Below, piece after piece: positions 25,019 to 33,767 of a DNA stretch of 43,211 bases. The DNA comes from Planctomycetota bacterium (GTDB taxonomy: Bacteria > Planctomycetota > SZUA-567 > H5-PLA8), in NCBI GenBank assembly GCA_016200135.1, contig JACQFI010000118.1, positions 1 through 43,211 of the forward strand, read 5' to 3'. The translations under genes were made by a program, and so were the position numbers. Positions within the stretch are counted from its first letter, which is position 1. Every line of letters starts with the position of its first letter. Below the pieces are notes generated by a model. That model saw only the letters and a program-made list of their open reading frames with translations. It was not told the origin of the DNA and ran no database searches.

Positions 25019-26119
25019 ATGAAGACCCGCGCGGCCGTGCTTTCCGAACCCAACACGCCGTTCCGCATCGAGGAGCTGGACCTGGAAGCGCCGCGCGCGG
25101 GCGAGGCGCTGGTGAAGGTCGCGGCGTGCGGCGTCTGCCACAGCGACTGGCACCTCGTTACCGGCGCGACCAAGCACCCGCTGCCGCTGGTCGCGGGGCA
25201 CGAAGGCGCGGGCGTCGTCGAGGCGGTGGGTCCGGGCGTCACGCGCGTCAAGCCGGGCGATCACGTGGCGCTGAACTGGGCGCCGAACTGCGGGACCTGT
25301 TTCTACTGCACGCATGGCCGCCCGAGCCTGTGCGAGGCCTACACCGCGCCGACGTGGGCCGGGACGATGATGGACGGCACGCCGCGGCTCTCGCGAAATG
25401 GCAAGCCCGTCTACCACTACTGCGCGCTGGCGAGTTTCTCCGAGCGCGCCGTGGTCCCGCAGGAATGCTGCGTGCCTCTGGACAGGCGCGTGCCGTTTCC
25501 GGTTGCGGCGCTGATCGGCTGCGCGGTGACGACGGGCGTCGGCGGCGTGCTGAACACCGCTCAGGTCGCGGCCGGGAGCAGCGTCGCGGTCTTTGGCGCA
25601 GGCGGGGTGGGCCTGAGCATCGTGATGGGCGCGCGGCTGGCCGGCGCGGCGCGCATCGTCGCGATCGACAGGGCGGACGCCAAGCGCACAATCGCGAAGC
25701 AGTTCGGCGCCACCGACGCGCTGCTCGCGGGGCCGGATGTGGTCGCGCAGATTCGCGCGCTCACCGGCGGGCGCGGCGCGGATTACGTCTTCGAGGCCAT
25801 CGGCATTCCGGCGCTTCAAGAACAGTGTGTCGAGGCCGCGCGGCCCGGGGGGACGATTGTCTTCTCCGGCATCGCGCCGATGGGCAGCGCGACGAACATC
25901 CCCGGCGCGATTCTCACGCGGCAGGAAAAGACGGTGATGGGCAGCTACTACGGCACGGCGGACACCGCGCGCGACTTCCCGCGCTTCGCCGAGCTCTTCC
26001 TCCAAGGCAAGCTGCCGCTGGACCGCCTGGTCTCGCGCACGTTCAAGCTCGAGGAGATCAACGAAGCCTTCGCGGAGATGCTGAAAGGCGAGACTGCGCG
26101 CGGAGTGATCGTGCTCTAG
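25019..26119 (+). CDS. Zinc-dependent alcohol dehydrogenase (class III-like)
   Basis: A 366-residue medium-chain dehydrogenase. Catalytic zinc ligands Cys40 (GVCHSD), His61 and Glu62 (GHEGAG) are present, as are the four structural-zinc cysteines 91, 94, 97 and 105. NAD(P) is bound through the GAGGVG Rossmann motif near 191. The lengthened segment after the structural zinc (TPRLSRNGKPVYHY) is typical of the class III and aryl-alcohol branch. It oxidises an alcohol or a thiol adduct such as S-hydroxymethyl conjugates; the substrate is not decided. The start is chosen at MKTRAAVL, since the upstream in-frame sequence is repeat. No clear ribosome site is visible. Confidence 0.92.
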   Translation: MKTRAAVLSEPNTPFRIEELDLEAPRAGEALVKVAACGVCHSDWHLVTGATKHPLPLVAGHEGAGVVEAVGPGVTRVKPGDHVALNWAPNCGTCFYCTHGRPSLCEAYTAPTWAGTMMDGTPRLSRNGKPVYHYCALASFSERAVVPQECCVPLDRRVPFPVAALIGCAVTTGVGGVLNTAQVAAGSSVAVFGAGGVGLSIVMGARLAGAARIVAIDRADAKRTIAKQFGATDALLAGPDVVAQIRALTGGRGADYVFEAIGIPALQEQCVEAARPGGTIVFSGIAPMGSATNIPGAILTRQEKTVMGSYYGTADTARDFPRFAELFLQGKLPLDRLVSRTFKLEEINEAFAEMLKGETARGVIVL

Positions 26120-26130
26120 CTGAACTGCAA

Positions 26131-26156
26131 ATCCGAAGCACGAAACTCGAAATCCG
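26131..26156. repeat. Single AAATCCGAA-type arm
   Basis: CAAATCCGAAGCACG and CTCGAAATCCGAAG are tandem relatives of the 20622 family. A short CTCTGCGGCCTCTGTG unit follows at about 26178. The rest of 26157-26319 is increasingly AT-rich and shows no gene. Confidence 0.55.
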
Positions 26157-26319
26157 AAGTAACGGCGTAGAGCGGCCGTTCTCTGCGGCCTCTGTGTTTA
26201 AGTTGTGGCCGTTCGTAATGCGGACTACATTGCAAATTGACAATTGCAAATTTGGGTTTGGCTTCAAACTCGCAGTGATCAGTCTTTCGACTTGTGAGGC
26301 CGTTTAGAAGCGGGGCAAC

Positions 26320-26868
26320 CTAGTTCGGCACCGCATTTCGCGACAGCAGCTTGAAATTAATCATGTTCAGGCAAGTCGTTGGGGTCTCTACAATAAATGG
26401 AGATATTTTATAAAGTCCCGAGGGAATTGCGATTTTCAGATTATCGCCCACATCCCCATCCACGGCTGGATTGACGGAATCACCTAAGACATATTCGCCT
26501 TCACTGAATATGAAATCAAAAGAACCAGCGTAGCTGAAATTATTTAGCGCATCCTTTGCAATAGCCATCACATCTTCTTCCGAGTTTCCACAGATCTGCC
26601 TAATTATCGTTCCACCGTCTTTGCTTGGCTCCCAAGTTGCATCCACGGGATTATCGCCTAGAACAATTACACTTTCTCCATTTTCAAGTTTGATGTGGCT
26701 GCAAATTAAATCACCTTTTGAGCAGGCTAATTGATAGTGAGTTTCCTTTGCACCTGGCGGGCCATCCGCACCATACCACCAATCGATATGACTGCGCGGA
26801 AGCAACACTAATGGGCCGCCGCTGCTTGAAACCCAATTCCTTTTGCTCTTTGATCCAAACGGCCACAT
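26320..26868 (-). CDS. Imm21-like immunity protein, orphan
   Basis: A 182-residue AT-rich gene unlike its neighbours in codon use. The protein matches the layout of Imm21 polymorphic-toxin immunity proteins: NWVSSSGGPLVLLPRSHIDWWYG, an ACSKGD segment, ESVIVLGDNPVDATWEP, DGGTIIRQICGNSEEDV, and the late IAIPSGLYKISPF. Immunity proteins of this kind bind and block a cognate toxin. No toxin, Rhs, CdiA or type VI secretion gene is in the window, so it is an orphan, perhaps a defence against toxins of neighbours. GGAG lies seven to eight bases before the ATG. Transfer from another genome is likely. Confidence 0.75.
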   Translation of the reverse strand: MWPFGSKSKRNWVSSSGGPLVLLPRSHIDWWYGADGPPGAKETHYQLACSKGDLICSHIKLENGESVIVLGDNPVDATWEPSKDGGTIIRQICGNSEEDVMAIAKDALNNFSYAGSFDFIFSEGEYVLGDSVNPAVDGDVGDNLKIAIPSGLYKISPFIVETPTTCLNMINFKLLSRNAVPN

Positions 26869-26987
26869 TTTAATTCTCCAAATAACCTCGCAGCTTCTTT
26901 ATACCAAAAGCTGCCGAGGATTGGCGAGTGGCAATGCTCTTGCGCCGGAACTGTATTTCGCGGCGGAGTTGCGGTAATACGGAGCGC

Positions 26988-28040
26988 ATGAAAGCGCTAC
27001 TGCTCACCGGGCCGCGCAAGCTGGCTCTCGAGACCGTGCCGGATCCCACGCCTGCGCCGCACGAGGCCGTCGTGAAGGTCGCGTTCGCGGGCATCTGCGG
27101 CACCGACGTGGAACTCTTCGTCAACGAGCACCTGCTCCACTACAAGATGGGCTACGCGAAGCTGCCGATTATCCCGGGGCACGAATGGGCGGGCACGGTG
27201 GCCGCCGTGGGTCGCGACGTTAAGAACCTGAAAGTGGGCGAGCGCGTGATCGCCGAGGTGGCGATGGGCTGCGGGAGCTGCCGCTTCTGCCGCTCGGGGC
27301 ATTACAACGTCTGCCCGGACCGCAAAGAGGTCGGGATCATCAACCAGAACGGCGGGTTCGCGGAGTTCGCGTGCATCCCCGCCGCGAACCTGCGCAAGGC
27401 CGAGGGCCTGCCGCCCGAGCACGCGGCCATCGCCGAACCGACCGCGGTGGCGCTGAACGGCTGCCGCAAGGTGAACGTCGCGTTCGCCGACCGCGTGCTG
27501 GTGGTCGGCGCGGGGCCGATCGGGCTGCTCTCGCTGCAATGCGCGCGAGCCTGCGGCGCGGCGAGCGTGACGGTGCTCGACCGGGATCCGGCGCGGCTTG
27601 GATTAGCGAAGAAGCTTGGCGCGGACGCGGTGATCGACGGGAGTGTGCTCAAGCCCGCCGACATCCCGGCGCGCGCGAAGGAACTCACGCAGGGCGAAGG
27701 CTTCGACGTGGTGCTCGAATGCGCGGGCGCGGCGGCGGTCTTCGAGCACCTGCCGCTGGCGGTCGCGCGGCTGGGGCGGATCTCGGTGGTGGGCTGCTTC
27801 GGCGAGCATCATCCCACGATCAACCCGGACCTGCTGATCTCCCACGAGAGCATGATCGTGGGCGCGGTGGGCGGCGGGTCGAGCTACGGCGACGCGGTGG
27901 AGCTGTTGCGCTCGGGCAAAGTGCAGGCACCGGCTATCGTAACCCACAAGGTCCCGCTCGCCGAAGGCCCGGCGATTCTCGCGAGTCTGTCCGAGCGCAA
28001 AGGGCCGGCGGGGGCGCTGAAGATTCTGTTTCAGCCGTGA
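26988..28040 (+). CDS. Zinc-dependent sorbitol/threonine-type dehydrogenase
   Basis: A 350-residue medium-chain dehydrogenase. Zinc ligand Cys37 (GICGTD) and His65/Glu66 (GHEWAG) are present, as are structural cysteines 95, 98, 101 and 109. The Rossmann motif is GAGPIG near 175. GICGTDVELF and GGFAEFACIP fit the sorbitol/threonine dehydrogenase branch. The substrate is probably a polyol or a related sugar alcohol. GGAG is four bases before the ATG. The gene stands alone between AT-rich accessory genes. Confidence 0.9.
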   Translation: MKALLLTGPRKLALETVPDPTPAPHEAVVKVAFAGICGTDVELFVNEHLLHYKMGYAKLPIIPGHEWAGTVAAVGRDVKNLKVGERVIAEVAMGCGSCRFCRSGHYNVCPDRKEVGIINQNGGFAEFACIPAANLRKAEGLPPEHAAIAEPTAVALNGCRKVNVAFADRVLVVGAGPIGLLSLQCARACGAASVTVLDRDPARLGLAKKLGADAVIDGSVLKPADIPARAKELTQGEGFDVVLECAGAAAVFEHLPLAVARLGRISVVGCFGEHHPTINPDLLISHESMIVGAVGGGSSYGDAVELLRSGKVQAPAIVTHKVPLAEGPAILASLSERKGPAGALKILFQP

Positions 28041-28115
28041 GAACGGATGGGTTAGCAGGTTTTCTAGTTGGCTGGTTGGCGAGTAGCTTGGCACAATCCC
28101 AAAGCAGAGTTTAAT

Positions 28116-28237
28116 AGATTCAGATCTTCGGTGGGTGCCACGGGTCGCAGCTTTTCGCGACCTGTGCCGCTGCGCGGGTGCGCAGCAGACGTGGCACAGC
28201 ACTTCGTGACTGTGGCACCCACGGCCGATCTGAATCT
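28116..28237. repeat. Nested hairpin element, GTGCCAC family
   Basis: A highly structured 122-base element. Outer arms 28116-28141 and 28212-28237 are inverted copies (AGATTCAGATC ... GTGGGTGCCAC) with a few mismatches. Inside are GGTCGC/GCGACC (28143-28162) and GCTGCGC/GCGCAGC (28169-28186). GTGGCACCC also occurs at 28788-28796, beyond the small AT-rich gene that follows. It could be a MITE-like element or a transcribed structured RNA. Confidence 0.7.
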
Positions 28238-28284
28238 AAGAAATTGGAGTCCTTGCGATCTCGGCCACCTGCCTGATTCTCCTT

Positions 28285-28641
28285 TTATTCCCAGTACCTA
28301 GCGCCTCCTCTTGCCTCATAAGCGATAAAATATTCAACAGCTTTTGAGGGATCATTAAAATCCTCAATCGCAAGCGCCATCGCAAGGTAAGGCTTGTCAG
28401 GAGGCATTCGAAGAATTTCATCATAAATCGGCTCTCTTTCTCCTTTGCTATGATCCCAAGCAAAACACTTGAAGGCGGTTGGATGGTGAAAAATGTTGAA
28501 TACCTCAACTATACCTCGCCATGCTAATGTTCCATCTTGCCTATCACGCACTTCGGCTTTCTCAGAACGAAGGTGTTGAGATTCACACTTCGTCCTTTCT
28601 TTAATTAACCTTTGCAAGGATTCAATATATTCTTGATTCAT
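28285..28641 (-). CDS. Small AT-rich protein of unknown function
   Basis: A 118-residue protein (MNQEYIESLQRLIKERTK...) with an AAGG ribosome site. Its base composition is clearly lower in GC than its neighbours, like the Imm21-like gene. Residues 40-70 contain GIVEVFNIFHHPTAFKCFAWD, and the end is YEARGGARYWE. The family is not recognised. The size, composition and setting resemble an immunity or accessory protein acquired by transfer. The surrounding intergenic DNA is repeat on both sides. Confidence 0.6.
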   Translation of the reverse strand: MNQEYIESLQRLIKERTKCESQHLRSEKAEVRDRQDGTLAWRGIVEVFNIFHHPTAFKCFAWDHSKGEREPIYDEILRMPPDKPYLAMALAIEDFNDPSKAVEYFIAYEARGGARYWE

Positions 28642-28763
28642 GTCAACACCTTGATGGTTTAGCGCCACTATATGTGACGGTATGCAGCCAGTGCAGGGCC
28701 GTCCAGAACTTTCTGCACATCTTAAATTATCCTCCTGATATTAAGCGCAATTCAAGCACCCGC

Positions 28764-28789
28764 ACTGGCTGAAAAAGGCCTCAGCCAGT
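28764..28789. repeat. ACTGGCTGA hairpin with GTGGCACCC
   Basis: ACTGGCTGA and TCAGCCAGT form a 9-bp stem, followed by GGCACCC. CAGCCAGTG also lies at 28685-28693 in the opposite sense. The adjoining GTGGCACCC repeats the outer arm of the element at 28116-28237 on the other side of the small gene. Confidence 0.6.
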
Positions 28790-28846
28790 GGCACCCGAAT
28801 TTTGAGCCCCAGCCATGAGTGAAGGGTTTGCTCGCGGTGGCAGCCA

Positions 28847-29722
28847 TTACGGCGCGAAGGTGCCGCCGGGTTCGCGGCGAAAGGCGCGGGGGGCGCGGCC
28901 GAAGATGCGTTTGAACTGGCGGCTGAAGAGGAAGACGTCCTGGAAGCCGAGTTCGTAGGCCACCTCCGAGACCGTCAGGTTCGATTCGCTCAGGCGCTGC
29001 GCGGCGACGGTCATGCGTTCGCGCACCAGCCAGGCGCGCGGCGGGATGCCGAAGGTCTTGCGGAAGATGCGCGCGAAGTAGTCGGGGCTCAAGCGCAACA
29101 CGCCCGCGAGTTCGCTCGGGCGCGGGCGCTTGGCCAGGTGTTCGCGCACGTACGCGCCAAGCAACTGGCGCTGGCGTTCGCTTAGGGTCTGCGCGGCCGG
29201 GCCCGCGGCGTCGGCCAGGCGCAGGGCTTCGCCCATCAGCAGCAGGAGCCATGCGCGCGCGTGCAGGCGCGCGAGCGGCGTGTTGCGGTGGGCTTCGCGC
29301 ACCAACCCGGCGCAGGCCGATTGAAGTTCCTGAGCGTTGGGCAGATAGATGAAGTTCGAGCGCAGCCGCGGCGCGGCATTGTCCTTCTTGGGCGGCATCT
29401 GCATCGCGATCTTGAAGTGGAACATGCCGAAGGCCGGCTGGCCGCGCGGAATGCGGAATTCATGCAGGACCCCCGGCATCACCCAGACGAAGCTGCCGGG
29501 TTCCAGGCGCAGCGGCTTGCCCGCGACGACGCCTTCACAGACGTGTTCGGTAAAGAGGTAGAGCAGGTGCTCGGGGATCGCGCGGCGCTGCACGTGCCAT
29601 TCCGGATAGGCGCGCGAACGCGCGGCCTGCGGGAACGCGAGGCGCGTGCGCTCGTCCAGTAGCGCCCGGAGGAAGGCTTCGGGTGCGAGGACGCGGGTTT
29701 TTGGCAGCGCTAAAGTAGGCAC
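28847..29722 (-). CDS. AraC-family transcriptional regulator
   Basis: A 291-residue regulator. The N-terminal cupin-like sensor (about 30-130; HLLYLFTEH, PLRLEPGSFVWVMPGVLHEFRIPRG) precedes two AraC helix-turn-helix motifs (about 195-285; PSELAGVLRLSPDYFARIFRKTFG and NLTVSEVAYELGFQDVFLFSRQFKRIFG). The start is GTG at 29722. It is divergent from an FAD oxidoreductase across 235 bases of mostly repeat DNA, which makes that gene a plausible target. The cupin suggests that a small molecule such as a sugar is sensed. Confidence 0.92.
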   Translation of the reverse strand: MPTLALPKTRVLAPEAFLRALLDERTRLAFPQAARSRAYPEWHVQRRAIPEHLLYLFTEHVCEGVVAGKPLRLEPGSFVWVMPGVLHEFRIPRGQPAFGMFHFKIAMQMPPKKDNAAPRLRSNFIYLPNAQELQSACAGLVREAHRNTPLARLHARAWLLLLMGEALRLADAAGPAAQTLSERQRQLLGAYVREHLAKRPRPSELAGVLRLSPDYFARIFRKTFGIPPRAWLVRERMTVAAQRLSESNLTVSEVAYELGFQDVFLFSRQFKRIFGRAPRAFRREPGGTFAP

Positions 29723-29836
29723 AAAAAATCACCCATTGGATGCAAAGAATACTTGGTTGAGCCTATGGTTCAAGGACACCTGTTGGGGATAAATTGTGGG
29801 CGAAGGTGAGGCATTCGTGTAGCGCGGGGCTGTTTC

Positions 29837-29926
29837 TCCCTCCCCCCTAGAGGGGGAGGGTTGGGGAGGGGGGAGCCCTTGGTCGAACGCCCCCCACCCT
29901 ACCCTCCCCCTCAAGGGGGGAGGGGA
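29837..29926. repeat. C/G-rich double inverted repeat
   Basis: Two C-rich/G-rich hairpins, the first around CCCCCCTAGAGGGGGAGGG (about 29842-29860) and the second around CCCCCTCAAGGGGGGAGGGG (about 29906-29925), lie in inverted relation to each other. The second matches the left end of the window. It sits between the AraC regulator and the FAD oxidoreductase and would interfere with any close promoter. Confidence 0.75.
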
Positions 29927-29957
29927 ACTACGGCAAACGGCTCTGGAGGTTCATGAC

Positions 29958-31253
29958 ATGAAAGTGGACGTGTTGGTCTGTGGGGGCGGATGTGCGGGGC
30001 TGGGCGCGGCGCTCGCGGCGGCGCGGGAAGGCGCGAAAGTGCTGCTGCTGGAGCGCGCGCCGTTTGCCGGCGGCATCCTGACCGCCGTGGGGCTGCCGTT
30101 TCTGGACGGCATCGCCTGCTGGCACACGGGGCGGCTGGTGGTGCGCGGGCTGGCGCTGGAGACGCTGGTGCGGCTCGGGCAAGTTGCGCCGGACGCGCGG
30201 CAGATCGAGGAGATCAAGACGCCGACGGGCCGGGCGTTACTGCGTCACGGCAGCGTATGCCTCTACAACATCGACCAGTTTAAGATCCTCGCCGACGGGA
30301 TGCTGGCCGAGGCCGGGGTGAAGACGCTCTTTCACGCCTTCGCGTGCGAGACCGAGGTCGCCAACAGGCGCATCGCGGCGGTGCGCTTCGCCAGCAAGGA
30401 TGGGCTGACGCGCGTGGAGGCGCACACGGTGATCGACGCGACAGGCGATGCGGATATCGCCGCCTGGTCCGGTTGCACGCTCGAACGCAGCACCGAACGC
30501 ATGCCGATGACGATGCACTTCCGCATCGGGAACGTGCGGTTTAAGCCGGAGACGCACGGCTTGGCCCGCGAGGCGCTCGAGCGCGCGCACGCTGCGGGCG
30601 CGCTGCCGTACTTCTACGGGCCGGGGATCAGTTCGGTCTTCGCGTCCGATGAAGGCTACGTCCACGCGGTGCGCGTGCCGGGCAACGCCATCGACGCCGC
30701 GGACCTGACGCGCGCGGAGATGCAGGGCCGCCGCGACGCGTGGACGATGTTCGAGACGTGGAAGAAGGAGGTGCCGGGCTTCGAGGAGAGCTACTTTATC
30801 GGCAGCGGGCCGTTCATCGGCGTGCGCGAGACGCGGCGGATCGCGGGCGCGTACGTGCTGACCGGCAACGACCTGCTCGAACGGCGGCCGTTCGAGGACG
30901 CCATCGCGACGGGGAGCTGGTACATGGATATCCATCCCAACAAGGCGACGGCGGGCTCGGCGCATCCGAAAGAAGAGAAGCAGACGCCGCCGCAGCCGTA
31001 CGACATCCCCTATCGGTCGCTGGTGGCGCGCGGGGTCTCGAACCTGCTCGTCGCGGGGCGCTGCCATTCGGCGACGCGCGAGGCAGCGAGCTCGACGCGC
31101 GTGACCGTCACCGCGATGGCGTTGGGCGAGGCGGCCGGCGTCGCCGCGGCCATGGCCGCACGCGATGCCAAAGGAGCGGCGGAGATCGACGGCCGCCGGG
31201 TCCGAGCGCGGCTGCGCGAACTCGGCGGCGGCCCGTTTACCAACGAACATTGA
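29958..31253 (+). CDS. FAD-dependent oxidoreductase
   Basis: A 431-residue FAD-dependent dehydrogenase or oxidase of the planctomycete type (FAD_oxidored family). It has the FAD-binding GGGCAGLGAALAAAREG at 9-25, followed by LLLERAPFAGGILTAVG. The later TVIDATGDADIA segment and the C-terminal VAGRCHSATREAASSTRV with TAMALGEAAGVAAAMA complete the fold. GGAGG lies upstream of the ATG. The substrate is unknown; relatives often sit with carbohydrate or sulfated-sugar genes. The divergent AraC gene may control it. Confidence 0.88.
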   Translation: MKVDVLVCGGGCAGLGAALAAAREGAKVLLLERAPFAGGILTAVGLPFLDGIACWHTGRLVVRGLALETLVRLGQVAPDARQIEEIKTPTGRALLRHGSVCLYNIDQFKILADGMLAEAGVKTLFHAFACETEVANRRIAAVRFASKDGLTRVEAHTVIDATGDADIAAWSGCTLERSTERMPMTMHFRIGNVRFKPETHGLAREALERAHAAGALPYFYGPGISSVFASDEGYVHAVRVPGNAIDAADLTRAEMQGRRDAWTMFETWKKEVPGFEESYFIGSGPFIGVRETRRIAGAYVLTGNDLLERRPFEDAIATGSWYMDIHPNKATAGSAHPKEEKQTPPQPYDIPYRSLVARGVSNLLVAGRCHSATREAASSTRVTVTAMALGEAAGVAAAMAARDAKGAAEIDGRRVRARLRELGGGPFTNEH

Positions 31254-31458
31254 CGGAAAAGCGGCGATTGCACGAAGAAGGCATAAAATATCCCGCTCGA
31301 AGCTCTGTAAAGCACGATAAAGCTTGCAATCCGAACATTACTCTTGCGTTGGATAAAAATGGGTTAGATTGCTTTTTCGCCTATCGGCACAATTTAATCG
31401 ATTCACCGGACGGCTTCGGCCGTTCGAGATGGCGTTCATCACCGTGGGGGGAACACGG

Positions 31459-31791
31459 ATGGTTGAAATGCTTGAGCAACCGCCGATCGTTTTTGCTTCG
31501 AAATACGCGGTCACCAATCTGCCCGCCGTAACGCGGACGCTGCGCAACCTGCCGGAGTTCTCGCGCGGCCAGTCGTCGAGCAGCGCGGAAGAGTTCATCT
31601 GGATGGTGCCGCAGACGCGCGGCGGCGCGATCGTCCAGGAAGCGGTGGCGACGGTGCGCCTGGAGGACGGGTTCCTGTTCGTGGAATGCCGCAGCCGCCA
31701 CGCCTTGCGCGCGATGCGCGTGCTGCTCGACAGCCTGGTCGGCGTTCACATCGAGCGGACCACGTCGGAGACGCAGGTCATTCAGCGGTAA
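31459..31791 (+). CDS. Small hypothetical protein
   Basis: A 110-residue protein with a GGGGGGA ribosome site before the ATG at 31459. An earlier in-frame start at 31369 adds a stretch with no coding look. Residues 38-105 read as beta-alpha-beta-like (EEFIWMVPQTRGGAIVQEAVATVRLEDGFLFVECRSR, HALRAMRVLLDSLVGVHIERT). The family is not recognised. It stands alone between the FAD oxidoreductase and a PQQ protein and is closed by a terminator. The GC content is typical of the genome. Confidence 0.6.
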   Translation: MVEMLEQPPIVFASKYAVTNLPAVTRTLRNLPEFSRGQSSSSAEEFIWMVPQTRGGAIVQEAVATVRLEDGFLFVECRSRHALRAMRVLLDSLVGVHIERTTSETQVIQR

Positions 31792-31819
31792 CCCAGAGTT
31801 ACTTCCATCTTAAATAGAG

Positions 31820-31860
31820 AAGCCCGCGAGCGCGTTTGCACCGGCTCACGTGGGCTTTTC
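31820..31860 (+). terminator. Probable terminator
   Basis: AAGCCCGCGAGC pairs with GCTCACGTGGGCTT over an imperfect stem. A 10-12 base loop lies between, and TTTTC follows. Confidence 0.7.
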
Positions 31861-31961
31861 GTGTCACGAATCCTTACGTTTAACCATATATTGATGCGAG
31901 GACGAGGCGGCTCGGTCCGCCGATGAAGTGTATGTAAAGCGGGACAGAGCGAGGGAGTTCT

Positions 31962-33752
31962 ATGCGCAACGACGGGCCGGGCCGGCGGGCGCTGTTTGTT
32001 GTCGCACTGCTGTTCGCGGTGTGTTCGGCGCCAGCGGAAGACGCGCCCGATCAGGAGAAGGCTCTCGCGGCGCTTGTGCCCTACGTCAACGACGCGGCCA
32101 AGGCGCAGACGCTGCAGATTTGGGTCAACGTCTTCGGCAAGGCGGAGCGCGTGCAGGCGCTCAAGGCCGACGCGAAGAACCTCACCGTAAAATTCAAAGG
32201 CAACGATCTGCCAGTCGCTTGGATGGACCTCTCGGTCGAACAAATCGCGGGTGTGGCGGAGAGCGCGGCGGTAGGCAACGCCGAGCGCGCCCTCGCCGGC
32301 GCCGATTACGCGCTGGCCGCGAACCTGCCGGAACCCGCACGCAAGCTTTTGGAACTCGCGCAGCAGACCGACGCGGAGCACAAATTTGCGGAGGCGATCA
32401 AAGATCGGTATGCGCGCCTGGCCAAGCTCGCGACGGAGAAACTCGTTCCCGCGGGGAACTCCAAGCCCGAGACGCCCGCCGAGCCCGCATTTGCCGCGAA
32501 AGAAACCGGAGTGTGGCCGCAGTACGGCTGCGACGGAGGCGCGCGCTTCGCCACTTCCGGCGCGCTGAAGTTCCCGCTCGAAGAGAAGTGGCACTACACC
32601 AAGGCCGCGCCGGTCGCGCGCGTGGCTTCGACGATTATCTACAAGGATCGCGTCACGCTCTCCTGCATCGGAAATCAGAACGGTGACGCGAAGATTGGCG
32701 ATCCCGCCAACAACCCGTACCTTGTGGCGCTGGATTTCGCCAAGGGCCAGAAGTCCTGGGAGTGGTCGCACAAGCACGACTGGGCGCTCGGCTGTTACCT
32801 GGCCGCGGCGGAGGGCAGCGTGATTTACAACGACGACGGCCTGGGCGGCGTCGCGGTCGAGAAGGGCGAAGCGACGTGGGGCGGCGGCGCGGACAGTTGG
32901 GGCCAGATAAGCGTCGACGAGCAGGCCGGGCTGATAGTCGTGGGCTGTACGATGAAAGTGGATAATGCAGGCCCGAACATCACGGCCTACGACCTGAAGG
33001 GAAAGCATAAGTGGACCGCGCTGCAGGAAGGTGGGAACAAGTGTCAGGACGGGATGCCGTTCTGCCAGATCGCGCAGGGCGCGGGGATGGTGTTTGTCTC
33101 CGCGAAGTGGGCGGGCGCGGCGATGAAGCGCCCGAAGGGGCTTTACGCGCTCAAGCAGGCCGACGGCAGCGAGGTGTGGAAGCTCGAGGGCGATTGGGGC
33201 GGGGTCTCATGCGACGGCAAGTGCGCCTACGCGGTGAAGAAGGACGATGGGAAACTCTATTGTTTGAACCCCGCGGACGGCGCGCCCGTCTGGAGCCTGG
33301 CCGTCGGCGGGGAGGCGCGGCATCCGCCAGCGCTGGCACGCGGCCTGTGCGTGGTGCTCACCGATGAAGGCGCGCTGAGCGCCGTTCCGACCGAAGGCAA
33401 GAATGTGGGCAAGAGCGCCGCGTGGCAGGGACAGGCGCCCAAGCCTTTCCCGCAAGCAGGGCTTTACCTGAGCGGGCTGCGCATGGGCGGCACGAAGGAG
33501 GTCCTCGACGAGCAGTACCACACCTACCGCCGCGCGTGCATGGCGATTGCCGAAGGCGCGGGCAAGAACGGCGCGCTGATCGTGGCGAGCGGCGGCATCA
33601 TCTCCGCTTACGATCTCAAGAGCGGCGGTTCATTATGGTCCACGCAGTGGGACGAGAAGACGCTGGGCCCCGTGGGCAATCCCGCCATCGCCAACGGCTT
33701 TCTGATCGTGAACAGCACGAGCACTGTGGTCTGCTTCGGCAGCGGGAAGTGA
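31962..33752 (+). CDS. Secreted PQQ-type beta-propeller with N-terminal SHD1-like region
   Basis: A 596-residue exported protein. The signal peptide ends near SAPA. Residues about 45-105 (TLQIWVNVFGKAERVQALKADAKNLTVKF...) resemble the SHD1-like module seen in planctomycete proteins. From about residue 180 the sequence is PQQ-type propeller: WPQYGCDGGARF, VALDFAKGQKSWEW, YALKQADGSEVWKLEGDW, CLNPADGAPVWSLAV, SAYDLKSGGSLWSTQWD. These are the repeating A-x-D-x-x-x-G-x-x-x-W blades. Calcium and PQQ ligands cannot be confirmed, and such proteins often lack cofactor. A GAGGGAG ribosome site is present. It converges on the next propeller gene. Confidence 0.85.
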   Translation: MRNDGPGRRALFVVALLFAVCSAPAEDAPDQEKALAALVPYVNDAAKAQTLQIWVNVFGKAERVQALKADAKNLTVKFKGNDLPVAWMDLSVEQIAGVAESAAVGNAERALAGADYALAANLPEPARKLLELAQQTDAEHKFAEAIKDRYARLAKLATEKLVPAGNSKPETPAEPAFAAKETGVWPQYGCDGGARFATSGALKFPLEEKWHYTKAAPVARVASTIIYKDRVTLSCIGNQNGDAKIGDPANNPYLVALDFAKGQKSWEWSHKHDWALGCYLAAAEGSVIYNDDGLGGVAVEKGEATWGGGADSWGQISVDEQAGLIVVGCTMKVDNAGPNITAYDLKGKHKWTALQEGGNKCQDGMPFCQIAQGAGMVFVSAKWAGAAMKRPKGLYALKQADGSEVWKLEGDWGGVSCDGKCAYAVKKDDGKLYCLNPADGAPVWSLAVGGEARHPPALARGLCVVLTDEGALSAVPTEGKNVGKSAAWQGQAPKPFPQAGLYLSGLRMGGTKEVLDEQYHTYRRACMAIAEGAGKNGALIVASGGIISAYDLKSGGSLWSTQWDEKTLGPVGNPAIANGFLIVNSTSTVVCFGSGK

Positions 33753-33767
33753 GGCCGCTCGCGGCGT

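Noticed and set aside
31340..31370. Promoter-like TTGCGT ... TAGATT before the small hypothetical gene
   Set aside because: The spacing is only 15 bases and the -35 match is poor.
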